A stretch of 64,000 nt of DNA from Streptomyces sp. DH5 (GCF_020873915.1 NZ_JAHWGP010000013.1:62001-126000), one strand, 5' to 3'. Numbered from the stretch's first letter, positions 51,879-60,299 are shown. Notes: generated from the letters alone by a model not told the origin. Made by a program: numbers and translations.

Positions 51879-52859
51879 TCAGGCGGAAGCCGTGACGTCC
51901 TCGCCGAGCACGAAGGAGGGGTCGACCTGGGCCGCCAGGTCGACCCCCGTGCGCTCGTTCCCCCACGATGCGGCGTTCTTCAGGTGGAAGTGCACCATCT
52001 GGCGGGTGTAGCGCTCGCGGTCGCGCAGCTCGTAGCTCGCGTCGGCGGCCGACCGCAGCAGGCGCAGCGCGCGGCGGTTGGGCTCCTCCAGGTACTCGAA
52101 CCGGGGCGGCCGGCCCTTTTCCATGGCCCGTACCCAGTCCGAGTGCCCCACCGTCACCAACAGGTCCTCCCCGGTCTCCGCGCGGAGGAAGTCGAGGTCG
52201 TCCGGGCCCTGGACCTTGTTGCCGACGACCTTGAGGGTGATGCCGAAGTCGCGGGCGTACTCCTTGTACTGGCGGTAGACGGAGACCCCCTTCCGGGTCG
52301 GCTCGGCGACGAGGAACGTGATGTCGAAGCGGGTGAACATGCCGGAGGCGAAGGAGTCCGAGCCGGCGGTCATGTCGACCACGACGTACTCGTCGGGGCC
52401 GTCCACCAGGTGGTTCAGGCACAGCTCCACCGCTCCGGTCTTGGAGTGGTAGCAGGCGACGCCCAGGTCGGCGTCGGAGAACGGGCCGGTGACCATCAAA
52501 CGGACGGCACCGCCGTCGAGTTCCACCGGGTGTGCGCAGGCGTCGTAGACGGGGTTCTCCTCCCGCACCCGCAGCAGGCGGGAACCCTCGCCGGGCGGCG
52601 TCGTCTTGATCATCGTCTCGGCGGACGCGATGCGGGGGTTGGTGCCGCGCAGATAGTCCTTGATCAGCGGCAGGTGCTCGCCCATCGAGGGCAGGGCCGC
52701 CGCCTCCGCCTCGTCCAGGCCCAACGCGGCGCCGAGGTGCTGGTTGATGTCGGCGTCGACCGCGACCACCGGGGCCCCACAGGCCGCGAGGTGACGGATG
52801 AACAGGGAGGACAGGGTCGTCTTCCCGCTGCCGCCCTTCCCCACGAAAGCAATTTTCAT
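51879..52859 (-). CDS. CooC/ParA-like P-loop ATPase
   Basis: A 326-residue ATPase starting MKIAFVGKGGSGKTTLSSLF, with the deviant Walker A (GKGGSGKT), VVAVDADINQHLGAALG (switch I), VVVDMTAGSDSFASGMF (switch II) and LKVVGNKVQGPDDLDFL. CooC proteins load metal (nickel) into enzymes, but no CO dehydrogenase gene is nearby, so a general maturation role is only possible. The Met at 52859 matches the family; a 13-residue upstream extension (ATG 52898) is less likely. No ribosome binding site is seen. Confidence 0.85.
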   Translation of the reverse strand: MKIAFVGKGGSGKTTLSSLFIRHLAACGAPVVAVDADINQHLGAALGLDEAEAAALPSMGEHLPLIKDYLRGTNPRIASAETMIKTTPPGEGSRLLRVREENPVYDACAHPVELDGGAVRLMVTGPFSDADLGVACYHSKTGAVELCLNHLVDGPDEYVVVDMTAGSDSFASGMFTRFDITFLVAEPTRKGVSVYRQYKEYARDFGITLKVVGNKVQGPDDLDFLRAETGEDLLVTVGHSDWVRAMEKGRPPRFEYLEEPNRRALRLLRSAADASYELRDRERYTRQMVHFHLKNAASWGNERTGVDLAAQVDPSFVLGEDVTASA

Positions 52860-52947
52860 GTTCACCAAGAGTAGTGCCTGCATTGCCGGGTGTGACATGC
52901 GGGAGTGAAGAAGACCACTCCTTCGTGGGGCGGGTGCCCGGGGTGCG

Positions 52948-52953
52948 TAGGGT
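52948..52953 (+). promoter_or_regulatory. leaderless -10 of the Fic-like gene
   Basis: TAGGGT lies 7 bp before the ATG at 52961. The absence of a ribosome binding site and this spacing indicate a leaderless transcript. Confidence 0.5.
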
Positions 52954-52960
52954 CGTACTC

Positions 52961-53785
52961 ATGAGTACGACAGGCGCGAACGCCGACCCGCTCGCGGCCC
53001 TGGCCGCCCTGCCCGGTGTGGCCGACTCCGTGGAGTCCGTGCGCAAGGCCGTGGACCGGGTCTACGGGCACCGGGTCATGCGACGGCGCAGCAGCGAGAT
53101 CACGTCCGAGGCGGCGCTCCGCGGTGCCCGGGGCTCGGCGGCGCTGTCGGGCGCGGACTGGGCCCTGGAGGAGGTGCGCCGGCGCAGCGACTTCAGCGGT
53201 GACGAGGAGGCGCGCACGATGGGCGCCGCCCTGCGGCTGACCGCCGAGGCGGGCCAGTTGCTGTCCATTTGGCGGCAGTCGCCCCTGCGGGTGCTGGCCC
53301 GGCTGCACCTGGTCGCGGCGGCCGACAAGGACGAGCGGGTCGGGCGACCCCGCCAGGAGGGCGAGTTGGTCGACGAGCCGTTGATCGCACTTCCGCTGCC
53401 AGGTGCGGCGGAGGCGCACGGCCGGCTCGAAGGGCTGGCCGGGCTGGTCATCACGGGTGGTTCCGCGCCGGCGCTGGTCACCGCCGCCGTGGTGCACGGC
53501 GAGCTGCTCGCGCTGCGCCCGTTCACCTCCCAGAACGGGCTGATCGCCCGAACGGCCGAGCGTATCGTCCTGATCGGCAGCGGGCTCGACCCGAAGTCGG
53601 TCTGCCCCGCCGAGGTCGGTCACGCGGAACTGGGGCAGGAGGCGTATGTGCGGGCGCTCGAGGGCTACGTCTCCGGCACACCCGAAGGGGTGGCCGCCTG
53701 GATCACCCACTGCGGGCGGGCGGTCGGACTCGGTGCACGCGAATCCACGGCGGTGTGCGAGGCGCTGCAGCGCGGGGCGGCATAG
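52961..53785 (+). CDS. Fic-like protein with degenerate active site
   Basis: A 274-residue helical protein. The stretch LLALRPFTSQNGLIARTAER near residues 183-202 has the layout of the Fic motif HxFx[DE]GNGRxxR but with Arg for the catalytic His and Leu for the Arg of GNGR. AMPylation as in classical Fic enzymes is therefore unlikely. N-terminal region: LAALPGVADSVESVRKAVD. The same type of protein lies next to the HAD gene in M. tuberculosis (Rv3662c). It is sometimes annotated as an oxidoreductase; I see no basis for that. Start ATG at 52961 with a -10 seven bp upstream. Confidence 0.75.
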   Translation: MSTTGANADPLAALAALPGVADSVESVRKAVDRVYGHRVMRRRSSEITSEAALRGARGSAALSGADWALEEVRRRSDFSGDEEARTMGAALRLTAEAGQLLSIWRQSPLRVLARLHLVAAADKDERVGRPRQEGELVDEPLIALPLPGAAEAHGRLEGLAGLVITGGSAPALVTAAVVHGELLALRPFTSQNGLIARTAERIVLIGSGLDPKSVCPAEVGHAELGQEAYVRALEGYVSGTPEGVAAWITHCGRAVGLGARESTAVCEALQRGAA

Positions 53786-53820
53786 CAGGCGCGAGGGGCG
53801 CGAGCGGCGCTCACAGAAAT

Positions 53821-53848
53821 GCGGCGGTACGAATGCTCGTACCGCCGC
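53821..53848. terminator. perfect hairpin after the Fic-like gene
   Basis: A 12-bp stem (53821-53832 with 53837-53848) with loop ATGC, 35 bp past the Fic-like stop. On the plus strand it should terminate that gene. On the minus strand it is followed by ATTTCTG and could terminate an RNA from the gap to the right. Confidence 0.75.
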
Positions 53849-53849
53849 T

Positions 53850-54102
53850 GGCATGTCCACCGCGTTACCAAGCGTCCTCGATATGTGCCCATCAGGTCGG
53901 GGACTTTGCCCGTCACCTGGTGCGGCTGGCCCGTAATCGACGGGTCGACGTCGCGTGGGTGCGCGGTGTTCATGCGCGGTCCGTGGGGCCTCGTGCGTTC
54001 TAAGGTGATCCTCTCGGATGTCCTCGGTCTCGCGGGCCGTTAAGTCCTTTGTACTCCGGGTGCGGAGCAAGGGAAAGTCCTGGCCCCCGCTTCTTTATTT
54101 TT
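53850..54102. ncRNA. candidate 6S-like RNA locus
   Basis: This gap between the Fic-like gene (SCO3559 type) and the HAD gene (SCO3558 type) is, as I recall, where the S. coelicolor 6S-like RNA scr3559 maps. The sequence shows a hairpin at about 54046-54076 (stem TCCTTTG-CTCCG with CGGAG-CAAGGGA). It is followed by GGCCCCCGC and a T-rich run TTCTTTATTTTT (54091-54102) on the plus strand. A TAAGGT at 54001-54006 is a possible -10. On the minus strand, the hairpin at 53821-53848 would be a terminator. I cannot fix the strand or ends from sequence alone. The rest of the gap, 54103-54246, shows nothing. Confidence 0.45.
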
Positions 54103-54246
54103 GGGTTCACATACTCATCAAACGGGCGCCGATATGAGTACGGGGCCGGCGGCCGTCCGCGTGGGCCGTGGAGCGGGCGGCCGGCCTACGTCGTACGGCC
54201 CGGGAGGCGGGCGGTCCGACAGTCGTGCGTGCCGGGAGGCGGGCGG

Positions 54247-55068
54247 TCAGGCCGCCGTCGTGCGGCGTCGGCTGGCGTACCAGACGAGGCCGGCGGTGGC
54301 TGCCGCGGCTCCTATGGCGGCCGCCGCGACCAGGGCGGGACGGGGCGGCACGGAGAAGGCGGGGAAGCGCTGCTTCAGCCGGACCGGACGGTGGAAGTCG
54401 AGGATGGGCCACTCGCGTGCGAGGGCCTCGCGGCGCAGTGCGCGGTCCGGGTTCACCGCGTGCGGGTGGCCCACCGACTCCAGCATCGGCACATCGGTCA
54501 CCGAATCGCTGTAGGCGTAGCAACGGGCCAGGTCGTAGCCCTCGGACACGGCCAGTTCCCGGATTGCCTCGGCCTTGGTCGGGCCGTACGCGTAGTACTC
54601 CACCTCTCCGGTGAAGCACCCGTCCTCGCCGACGACCATGCGGGTGGCCACGACCCGGTCGGCGCCGAGGAGTTCGCCGATCGGTTCGACGACCTCGGCC
54701 CCTGACGTGGAGACGATCACCACGTCGCGGCCCGCGGTGTGGTGCTGCTCGATGAGGGTGGCGGCCTCGTCGTAGATGATCGGGTCGATCAGGTCGTGCA
54801 GCGTCTCGGCCACGATCTCCTTGACCTGCTGGACGTTCCAGCCGCGGCACAGGGCGGACAGGTACTTGCGCATGCGCTCCATCTGCTCGTGATCCGCGCC
54901 GCCGGCGAGGAACACGAACTGGGCGTACGCGGTGCGCAGGACCGCCCTGCGGTTGATCAGACCGCCTTGGTAGAACGACTTGCTGAACGTGAGTGTGCTC
55001 GACTTCGCAATGACCGTCTTGTCCAGGTCGAAGAAGGCGGCCGCGCGGGGCAAGGAGTGGTTTTCCAC
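54247..55068 (-). CDS. HAD-IB family phosphatase, membrane-anchored
   Basis: A 273-residue haloacid-dehalogenase phosphatase. Motif I is FFDLDKTVIAKSS (about residues 11-23), motif II VIVSTSGAEVVE, motif III/IV CYAYSDSVTDVPMLESVG. The C-terminal TM is VAAAAIGAAAATAGLVWYASR. It resembles SerB-like phosphatases acting on phospholipid or sugar phosphates; in streptomycetes this gene is linked to morphological differentiation. GTG at 55068 (MENHSLPRAAAFFDLDKT) is chosen because a TATGCT -10 lies 7 bp upstream on the minus strand (leaderless). An ATG four codons earlier would overlap that -10. Confidence 0.9.
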   Translation of the reverse strand: MENHSLPRAAAFFDLDKTVIAKSSTLTFSKSFYQGGLINRRAVLRTAYAQFVFLAGGADHEQMERMRKYLSALCRGWNVQQVKEIVAETLHDLIDPIIYDEAATLIEQHHTAGRDVVIVSTSGAEVVEPIGELLGADRVVATRMVVGEDGCFTGEVEYYAYGPTKAEAIRELAVSEGYDLARCYAYSDSVTDVPMLESVGHPHAVNPDRALRREALAREWPILDFHRPVRLKQRFPAFSVPPRPALVAAAAIGAAAATAGLVWYASRRRTTAA

Positions 55069-55075
55069 ATCCCTG

Positions 55076-55105
55076 AGCATAGGCGCAGCCCATTCGGCGT
55101 AAGGT
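55076..55105. promoter_or_regulatory. back-to-back leaderless promoters
   Basis: TATGCT on the minus strand (55081-55076) serves the HAD gene (GTG at 55068). TAAGGT on the plus strand (55100-55105) lies 7 bp before GTG 55113. The two transcription starts are only about 45 bp apart, so the -35 region of each promoter falls on the -10 of the other, and the two should interfere. Confidence 0.55.
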
Positions 55106-55112
55106 GGGGCGC

Positions 55113-55178
55113 GTGGGTTTGCCTGAGAGGGCTCTCGGGTACACCATGGAAGTCACGGATCGTTCGCGACCGTGCTAA
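55113..55178 (+). CDS. candidate 21-codon small gene
   Basis: GTG at 55113 opens 21 codons (MGLPERALGY..., ending at TAA 55178). The TAAGGT -10 is exactly 7 bp upstream and a purine-rich AAGGTGGGG also precedes it. Two strong hairpins follow immediately (55182-55253), so the unit has its own promoter and terminator. An internal ATG at 55146 is in frame. Homology is not known to me. It may be a small protein or a regulatory RNA. The remaining part of this 592-bp gap (55254-55660) before ssd has no other feature I can support. Confidence 0.45.
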   Translation: MGLPERALGYTMEVTDRSRPC

Positions 55179-55181
55179 CCC

Positions 55182-55253
55182 GGCCCGACTCCTCCCCCCC
55201 CGAGTCGGCCGTGGAGACGACCCCCGCTCTCCCCCCCCCCGGCGGGGGTCGTC
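55182..55253 (+). terminator. tandem hairpins with C-run loops
   Basis: Hairpin 1 (GGCCCGACTC at 55182-55191 with GAGTCGGCC at 55202-55210) and hairpin 2 (GACGACCCCCGC at 55216-55227 with GCGGGGGTCGTC at 55242-55253) lie in tandem. Each loop is C-rich on the plus strand. They come straight after the small ORF and are well placed to terminate it. Confidence 0.65.
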
Positions 55254-55660
55254 GCATGTCCGGACGCGTTTTCTTCCCTCTTTCGGCCCTCTGGTGTCGC
55301 CATCATGACGTCTGCGGCAGGTGATTGTCATGCGCGCGACTAGTTACGGTGAGTAGTCGTCGGGGTGCCCTGCGGGGCTCGCGCGGTAGACCCGCGGAGC
55401 TCACCCGGTATGGGTGACCGCGATATCCACAGCTGCCCACTTGTCCACAGTTATCGACCAAGATCCACAAGATTTTCCGTATCGCTGCACCGTGATTCCT
55501 GCGCGACCCGCTAGCCGCGAGTTCACACCCGCTTCCGTTTGCCGGGCCGCGCACGGCCGGTTTCCGTCGGCCGCTCATCGGAAGACCGCTCGCCGGTTCT
55601 TCACACGCCTGGGAATCGCACGGCCGGAGGGCCGCGCACACGCAGCGAACGGGAACGAAC

Positions 55661-56767
55661 ATGAACGGATCCATCACGCACGACCCGCCGCCCGCCTCCG
55701 GAGGCGGGCGGCAGGGCGCACCGCTGATCGTCACCGAGGACGCCGGACTCCTCGACGACCTGCTGCGCCTGTGCGCGGCGGCCGGCGCCACACCCGAGGT
55801 CCACCACGGGGCTCCGGAGTCGAGGGGCAGCTGGGAGGCGGCGCCGCTCGTCCTGGTCGGCGACGATGCCGCCCGGCGGCTGCGCGGGGCGGTACGCAGG
55901 ACCGGAGTGGTGCTGGTCGGACGCGACCAGGACGACCCCGGGGTCTGGCGACGGGCTGTCGAGATCGGCGCCGACCACGTGCTGATGCTCCCCGACGGGG
56001 AGCAGTGGCTGGTCGACCGCATCGCCGACGTGGCCGAAGGTGTCGGCCGGCCCGCCCTGACCGTCGGAGTCATCGGCGGCCGCGGCGGTGCCGGAGCGTC
56101 CACCCTCGCGTGTGCGCTCGCCGTCACCTCCGCGCGGGAGGGACTGCGCACGCTGCTCGTGGACGCGGATCCTCTGGGCGGCGGACTCGACGTGGCCCTC
56201 GGCGGGGAGACGGCCAAAGGGCTGCGCTGGCCAGCGTTCGCCGCGTCACGAGGGCGGGTCGGCGGCGGCGCTCTGGAGGAATCACTGCCCGAACTCCACT
56301 CGCTGCGTGTGCTCAGCTGGGACCGCGGCGACTGCCTCGCCGTACCACCCCCGGCCGTACGCGCGGTGCTCGCCGCGGCCCGGCGCAGGGGCGGCACCGT
56401 GGTGGTCGACCTGCCGCGCCGCGTCGACGACGGCGTCGCGGAGGTCCTAGCCCAGCTCGATCTCGGACTTCTCGTCGTCCCCGCGGAACTGCGCGCCGTC
56501 GCGGCGGCGGGCCGCGTCGCCTCCGCCGTCGGCATGGTCCTGCGCGATCTGAGGGTGGTGGTGCGTGGGCCCTGCGCGTCGGGCCTGGACAACCGCGAGG
56601 TGCCCCGGCTGCTGGGACTCCCCCTCGCGGGAGACCTGCCCGCCGAACCCGCCCTGCAACGCCCCTACGACACCGGCCGGCCGCCGGGGGCTTCCGGCAG
56701 GGGCCCGCTCGCCCGCTTCTGCAAGGAGTTCTGGGAGCGCGCGCTGGTGGAGGCGAGGACGGCATGA
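55661..56767 (+). CDS. ssd: septum site-determining-like protein Ssd (CpaE-type)
   Basis: A 368-residue MinD/ParA-like protein, the first gene of the tad operon. A receiver-like N-terminal domain (APLIVTEDAGLLDDLLRLC) precedes the ATPase-like domain. The P-loop reads VIGGRGGAGASTLACALA, lacking the lysines of a true Walker A, as in M. tuberculosis Ssd (Rv3660c). LLVDADPLGGGLDVALG (switch I) and VVVDLPRRVDDG follow. It probably places the pilus machinery or affects septation. The ATG at 55661 has AACGGGAACG upstream. Its stop overlaps tadA (ATGA). Confidence 0.9.
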   Translation: MNGSITHDPPPASGGGRQGAPLIVTEDAGLLDDLLRLCAAAGATPEVHHGAPESRGSWEAAPLVLVGDDAARRLRGAVRRTGVVLVGRDQDDPGVWRRAVEIGADHVLMLPDGEQWLVDRIADVAEGVGRPALTVGVIGGRGGAGASTLACALAVTSAREGLRTLLVDADPLGGGLDVALGGETAKGLRWPAFAASRGRVGGGALEESLPELHSLRVLSWDRGDCLAVPPPAVRAVLAAARRRGGTVVVDLPRRVDDGVAEVLAQLDLGLLVVPAELRAVAAAGRVASAVGMVLRDLRVVVRGPCASGLDNREVPRLLGLPLAGDLPAEPALQRPYDTGRPPGASGRGPLARFCKEFWERALVEARTA

Positions 56768-57984
56768 GGGGGTCGGCGGTGAATGGGGCGGGAATGCCTC
56801 CCGGCCTGCTCGACGGGGTACGGCGGCGGCTGGCCGAGAGCGGGGCCGAGCCGACGCCCGCACGGGTGGCCCAGGCACTGCGGGACCAGGGCCGGGTGCT
56901 CGGGGACGCCGAAGTGCTGGGAGCAGCCGAGCAGTTGCGGTCCGAGCTGGTCGGCAGTGGCCCGCTCGAGCGGCTGCTTGCCGATCCGTCGGTGACCGAT
57001 GTCCTGGTGTCGGCGCCGGACCGGGTCTGGGTGGACCGGGGCGGCGGGCTGGAGCTCAGCGAGATCTCCTTCCCCGACGAGACCGCCGTCCGGCGCCTGG
57101 CCCAGCGGCTCGCCGCAGTGGCCGGCCGGCGCCTCGACGACGCCCGCCCCTGGGTCGACGCCCGGCTGCCCGACGGGACACGTCTGCACGCGGTGCTGCC
57201 CCCGGTGGCGGTGGCCGGCACCTGTCTCTCGCTGCGTGTCGTACGGCCGCGCGCCTTCACGCTCGGCGAGCTGGTGGAGGCCGGGACGGTGCCGCCGGGA
57301 GGTGACCGACTGCTGCGGGCACTGCTGGACGCCCGGTTGTCGTTCCTGGTCAGCGGTGGGACCGGCAGCGGCAAGACGACCCTGTTGAGCGCACTGCTGG
57401 GACTGGCCGGGCCGGACGAACGGATCGTCCTGGCCGAGGACTCGGCGGAGCTGCGCCCGGACCATCCGCACGTCGTGCGCCTGGAGACCAGGCCCGCCAA
57501 CCAGGAGGGCGCCGGCCTGGTCTCCCTGGAGGACCTGGTGCGGCAGGCACTGCGGATGCGGCCGGACCGGCTGGTCGTCGGTGAGGTCCGCGGCCCGGAG
57601 GTGACCCATCTGCTGGCCGCCCTGAACACAGGACACGAAGGCGGCTCGTGCACCGTCCACGCCAATGCCGCCGCCGACGTACCGGCCCGGCTGGAGGCGC
57701 TCGGCACAGCCGCCGGACTCGACCGGTTCGCCCTGCACAGTCAGCTGGCGGCCGCCGTCTCGGTGGTGCTGCACCTCGTACGCGACCGGAGCGGCCGGCG
57801 GCGGATCGCCGAGGTGCACGTACTGGAGCGGGACCCGTCGGGGCTGGTGCGCACCGTGCCGGCGCTGCGGTGGGGGCCGGAGGCGTTCTTCCGCGAGCGG
57901 GGATGGGAGCGGCTGCGGGAGCTGCTCAGGTCCAGGAGCGGGGACGGGGCGCGGGACGGCGCGCACGAAGGGGCCGCGGAATGA
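56764..57984 (+). CDS. tadA: TadA/CpaF secretion ATPase
   Basis: A 406-residue hexameric ATPase for Flp pilus assembly. Walker A is in LVSGGTGSGKTTLLSAL (about 200-212). Asp-box and Walker B: RIVLAEDSAELRPDHPHVVRLE and PDRLVVGEVRGPEVTHLL. The histidine box is in TGHEGGSCTVHAN. A C-terminal AEVHVLERD closes the family fold. It overlaps ssd and tadB by 4 bp each, so the five-gene block is read as one coupled message. No retraction ATPase (TadD/other) is encoded nearby. Confidence 0.93.
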   Translation: MRGSAVNGAGMPPGLLDGVRRRLAESGAEPTPARVAQALRDQGRVLGDAEVLGAAEQLRSELVGSGPLERLLADPSVTDVLVSAPDRVWVDRGGGLELSEISFPDETAVRRLAQRLAAVAGRRLDDARPWVDARLPDGTRLHAVLPPVAVAGTCLSLRVVRPRAFTLGELVEAGTVPPGGDRLLRALLDARLSFLVSGGTGSGKTTLLSALLGLAGPDERIVLAEDSAELRPDHPHVVRLETRPANQEGAGLVSLEDLVRQALRMRPDRLVVGEVRGPEVTHLLAALNTGHEGGSCTVHANAAADVPARLEALGTAAGLDRFALHSQLAAAVSVVLHLVRDRSGRRRIAEVHVLERDPSGLVRTVPALRWGPEAFFRERGWERLRELLRSRSGDGARDGAHEGAAE

Positions 57985-58856
57985 ACGGGACGAGCGGGAT
58001 GTCGACGGGCGCGGCCGTGGCCTGTCTGGGAGTTGCCGCGTTGCTGCTGCGCGGCGGGTGCGCCGGGACCCGGCGGGCGCGGCTGCTGCTGGCAGGAGCC
58101 GGCGAGCTGGACACCGGGCCGGCGGGATGGCCCCGGGTGGCCGGCGAGTGGGCGCGGATCCGCGGGCGGCTGAGGGCCGAATGGTGGTCACTGGCCGCGG
58201 GGACGGTACTGACGTTGCTGGGAGCGTCCGTGCTGCCGGTCCTCGCGGGTGTGGCGGGAGTACCCCTGCTCCGGCGGGTGCGGCGGGCCGCCGAGGCACG
58301 CCGGGCCCGGGACCGGCGTGGGGACGCGGTGATCGCGCTGTGCGGGGCGCTCGCCGGCGAGGTGCGCGCCGGGAGGCAGCCGGGTGAGGCGCTGCTGTCC
58401 GCCGGGCGGGACTCCGGCGGGCTGGGTGACACGCAGGCGGCCGTGCTGGCGGCGGCCCGGTTCGGCGGGAACGTCCCGGACGCGCTCGCGGCGGCGGCAC
58501 GGAAGCCGGGTGCCGAAGGACTGCGGGGACTCGCCGCGTGCTGGCGGGTGGCGGTGGACCAGGGTGCCGGTCTCGCGGACGGGCTCGACCGGCTGGAAGC
58601 GGCGCTGCGTGCCGAACGGGACCAGCGGGCCGATCTGCGCGCCCAGCTGGCCGGCGCCCGTGCCACGGCGGTGATGCTCGCCGGGCTCCCCGCCGTGGGC
58701 CTGGCTCTCGGCGCGGCTCTCGGCGCCGACCCACTGCGCATCCTCCTGCACACGCCGTCCGGCCTGTCCTGTCTGGTCGTCGGCGGGATCCTGGAGGGCC
58801 TGGGCCTGTGGTGGGCGCTGCACATCATGCGGGGCGCCGAGGAGATGACGGGATGA
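57981..58856 (+). CDS. tadB: TadB-like pilus inner-membrane protein
   Basis: A 291-residue membrane protein with an N-terminal TM, a further hydrophobic pair at residues 70-95 (WWSLAAGTVLTLLGASVLP), a cytoplasmic type II secretion F (GspF)-like helical domain (RGDAVIALCGALAGEVRAG, GEALLSAGRD) and two C-terminal TMs (VMLAGLPAVGLALGAAL; LSCLVVGGILEGLGLWWAL). It pairs with TadC to form the assembly platform. ATGA overlaps tie it to tadA and tadC. Confidence 0.88.
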   Translation: MNGTSGMSTGAAVACLGVAALLLRGGCAGTRRARLLLAGAGELDTGPAGWPRVAGEWARIRGRLRAEWWSLAAGTVLTLLGASVLPVLAGVAGVPLLRRVRRAAEARRARDRRGDAVIALCGALAGEVRAGRQPGEALLSAGRDSGGLGDTQAAVLAAARFGGNVPDALAAAARKPGAEGLRGLAACWRVAVDQGAGLADGLDRLEAALRAERDQRADLRAQLAGARATAVMLAGLPAVGLALGAALGADPLRILLHTPSGLSCLVVGGILEGLGLWWALHIMRGAEEMTG

Positions 58857-59647
58857 GCGGGGACGTTGTCCACAGGCTGGGGGCGCTCGTGGGGATCGTG
58901 TCGGCGCTCGCCTGGTCGGCGGGGTGGTGCCTGCGCACACGGTCCGCGAGGGCCGTACGACGGCGACTGGCCGGGGTGCTGCCGCCGGAACGGGCGGCGT
59001 CGACCACGGCCCCGGGCCTCGCGCGGCTGCGCGTCGCCCGGAGCCGGCTGCCGCTGGTGGGCGTCGTGGGCGCCGGATGGGGGCTGGTGGGCGGTCCCGC
59101 CGGAGTGCTGGTGGGGCTGGCGGCCGCGGTGGGGTTGTGGCGGTGGCAGCTGCGGCGGAAGACGGCCGCGGTAGATGCCCGAGAGGCCGACACCGCTGAG
59201 GCGGCTCGCCAACTGCCCCTGGCAGCGGACCTGCTGTCCGCCTGCATCGCGGCGGGTGCCGGGCCGGTACTGGCCGCACAGGCCGTCGGAGAGGCCCTGG
59301 GCGGTCCGGTCGGGGACGCGCTGGCGCGCGGTGCGGCGGAGGTGCGGCTCGGCGGTGAACCGGGCGTGGCATGGCGCCGGCTGGCCGGGCTGAAGGGCGC
59401 CGCGCCGCTGGCCCGGCTGCTGGAACGGGCGGATGTGTCCGGGCTCCCCCTGGCCGCCCCCGTGGTCCGGCTCGCCGCCGAGGCCCGCGCCGAGTGGAGC
59501 CGCGCGGCGACGGCACGGGCCCGGAGGGCGGCCGTCATGGTCAGCGCTCCGGTGGGGCTGTGCTTCCTGCCCGCGTTCATCGCGGTCGGCGTACTCCCCG
59601 TGGTGATCGGGCTTGCGGACGGAGTGCTGGGAGGAGGTGGTGTCTGA
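58853..59647 (+). CDS. tadC: TadC-like pilus inner-membrane protein
   Basis: A 264-residue membrane protein. An N-terminal TM (LGALVGIVSALAWSAGWCLR), two TMs near residues 68-100 (LPLVGVVGAGWGLVGGPAGV; VLVGLAAAVGLW), the GspF-like helical domain (LPLAADLLSACIAAGAGPVL; LERADVSGLPL) and a last TM (APVGLCFLPAFIAVGVLPVV). It is coupled to tadB by an ATGA overlap. Its stop is 78 bp before the pilin start, the only clear gap in the operon. Confidence 0.88.
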   Translation: MSGDVVHRLGALVGIVSALAWSAGWCLRTRSARAVRRRLAGVLPPERAASTTAPGLARLRVARSRLPLVGVVGAGWGLVGGPAGVLVGLAAAVGLWRWQLRRKTAAVDAREADTAEAARQLPLAADLLSACIAAGAGPVLAAQAVGEALGGPVGDALARGAAEVRLGGEPGVAWRRLAGLKGAAPLARLLERADVSGLPLAAPVVRLAAEARAEWSRAATARARRAAVMVSAPVGLCFLPAFIAVGVLPVVIGLADGVLGGGGV

Positions 59648-59725
59648 CGACGGACGACCTGCGGCGGAACGGCGGAACGAGCAGTGATCACAAGAGCAGT
59701 ACGACTTCTCCTGACGGGGGTTGAG

Positions 59726-59935
59726 ATGTATCAGGCGGTACGGGCACGACTGCGTGCCCTGGTGTGCGGGGCGCGCGTGGCACGGAGGGACGCCGGAATG
59801 GTGACCTCGGAGTACGCGATGGGCATCGTGGCGGCGGTGGCGTTCGCCGTGGTGCTCTACCGGGTCGTCAACAGCGGACCGGTGAGCGCGGCACTGCGGA
59901 ACATCGTGCAGCAGGCACTCGATGGCCGGATGTGA
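59726..59935 (+). CDS. flp: Flp-type pilin (DUF4244)
   Basis: A 69-residue prepilin-like protein: basic leader, then DAGMVTSEYAMGIVAAVAFA. The processing site is likely Gly-Met, with the conserved Glu at +5 and Tyr next, as in Flp prepilins. A single hydrophobic helix and VVNSGPVSAALRNIVQ follow. It forms the thin pilus fibre. A GTG at 59684 would add 14 residues without a good ribosome binding site; ATG 59726 has GGGGG upstream. No prepilin peptidase is encoded in this operon. Confidence 0.88.
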   Translation: MYQAVRARLRALVCGARVARRDAGMVTSEYAMGIVAAVAFAVVLYRVVNSGPVSAALRNIVQQALDGRM

Positions 59936-60299
59936 GCGGCGTGCGGACCGGGGGTTCGTGACGGCGGAGGCGGCCATGGTGCTGCCTGTGCTGGTGATGT
60001 TCGCGACGGCGCTCGTCTGGGGCCTGATGGTGGTGGCGGCGCAGATCCAGTGCGTGGACGCCGCCCGCACGGGCGCCCGCGCGGCGGCCCGGCAGGACCC
60101 TCCCGAAGAGGTCGTCGACGTGGCCCGCGAGGCGGCATCGCCCGGTGCGCGGGTCACGGTGAGCCGCGAGGCCGAACAGGTCCGCGTGGTCGTCGTGGCC
60201 AGGCCCCCGGTGCTGCGCGGGCTGCCGTTCGAACTGCGGGAGGAAGCTGTGGCGGCGGTGGAACAGACGGAGGGGGAGACGGTGGGGGCGGGAACATGA
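59922..60299 (+). CDS. tadE: TadE-like pseudopilin
   Basis: A 125-residue protein with a prepilin-like N-terminus: RGFVTAEAAMVLPVLVMFATALVWGL is a processing site (AEAAM motif, Glu +5) and single TM. An outside domain with VDVAREAASPGARV and REAEQVRVVVVAR follows. TadE pseudopilins occur with Flp pilins. The ATG lies 14 bp inside the pilin gene's 3' end and the stop overlaps the next gene by 4 bp. It corresponds to Rv3655c. Confidence 0.88.
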   Translation: MAGCERRADRGFVTAEAAMVLPVLVMFATALVWGLMVVAAQIQCVDAARTGARAAARQDPPEEVVDVAREAASPGARVTVSREAEQVRVVVVARPPVLRGLPFELREEAVAAVEQTEGETVGAGT

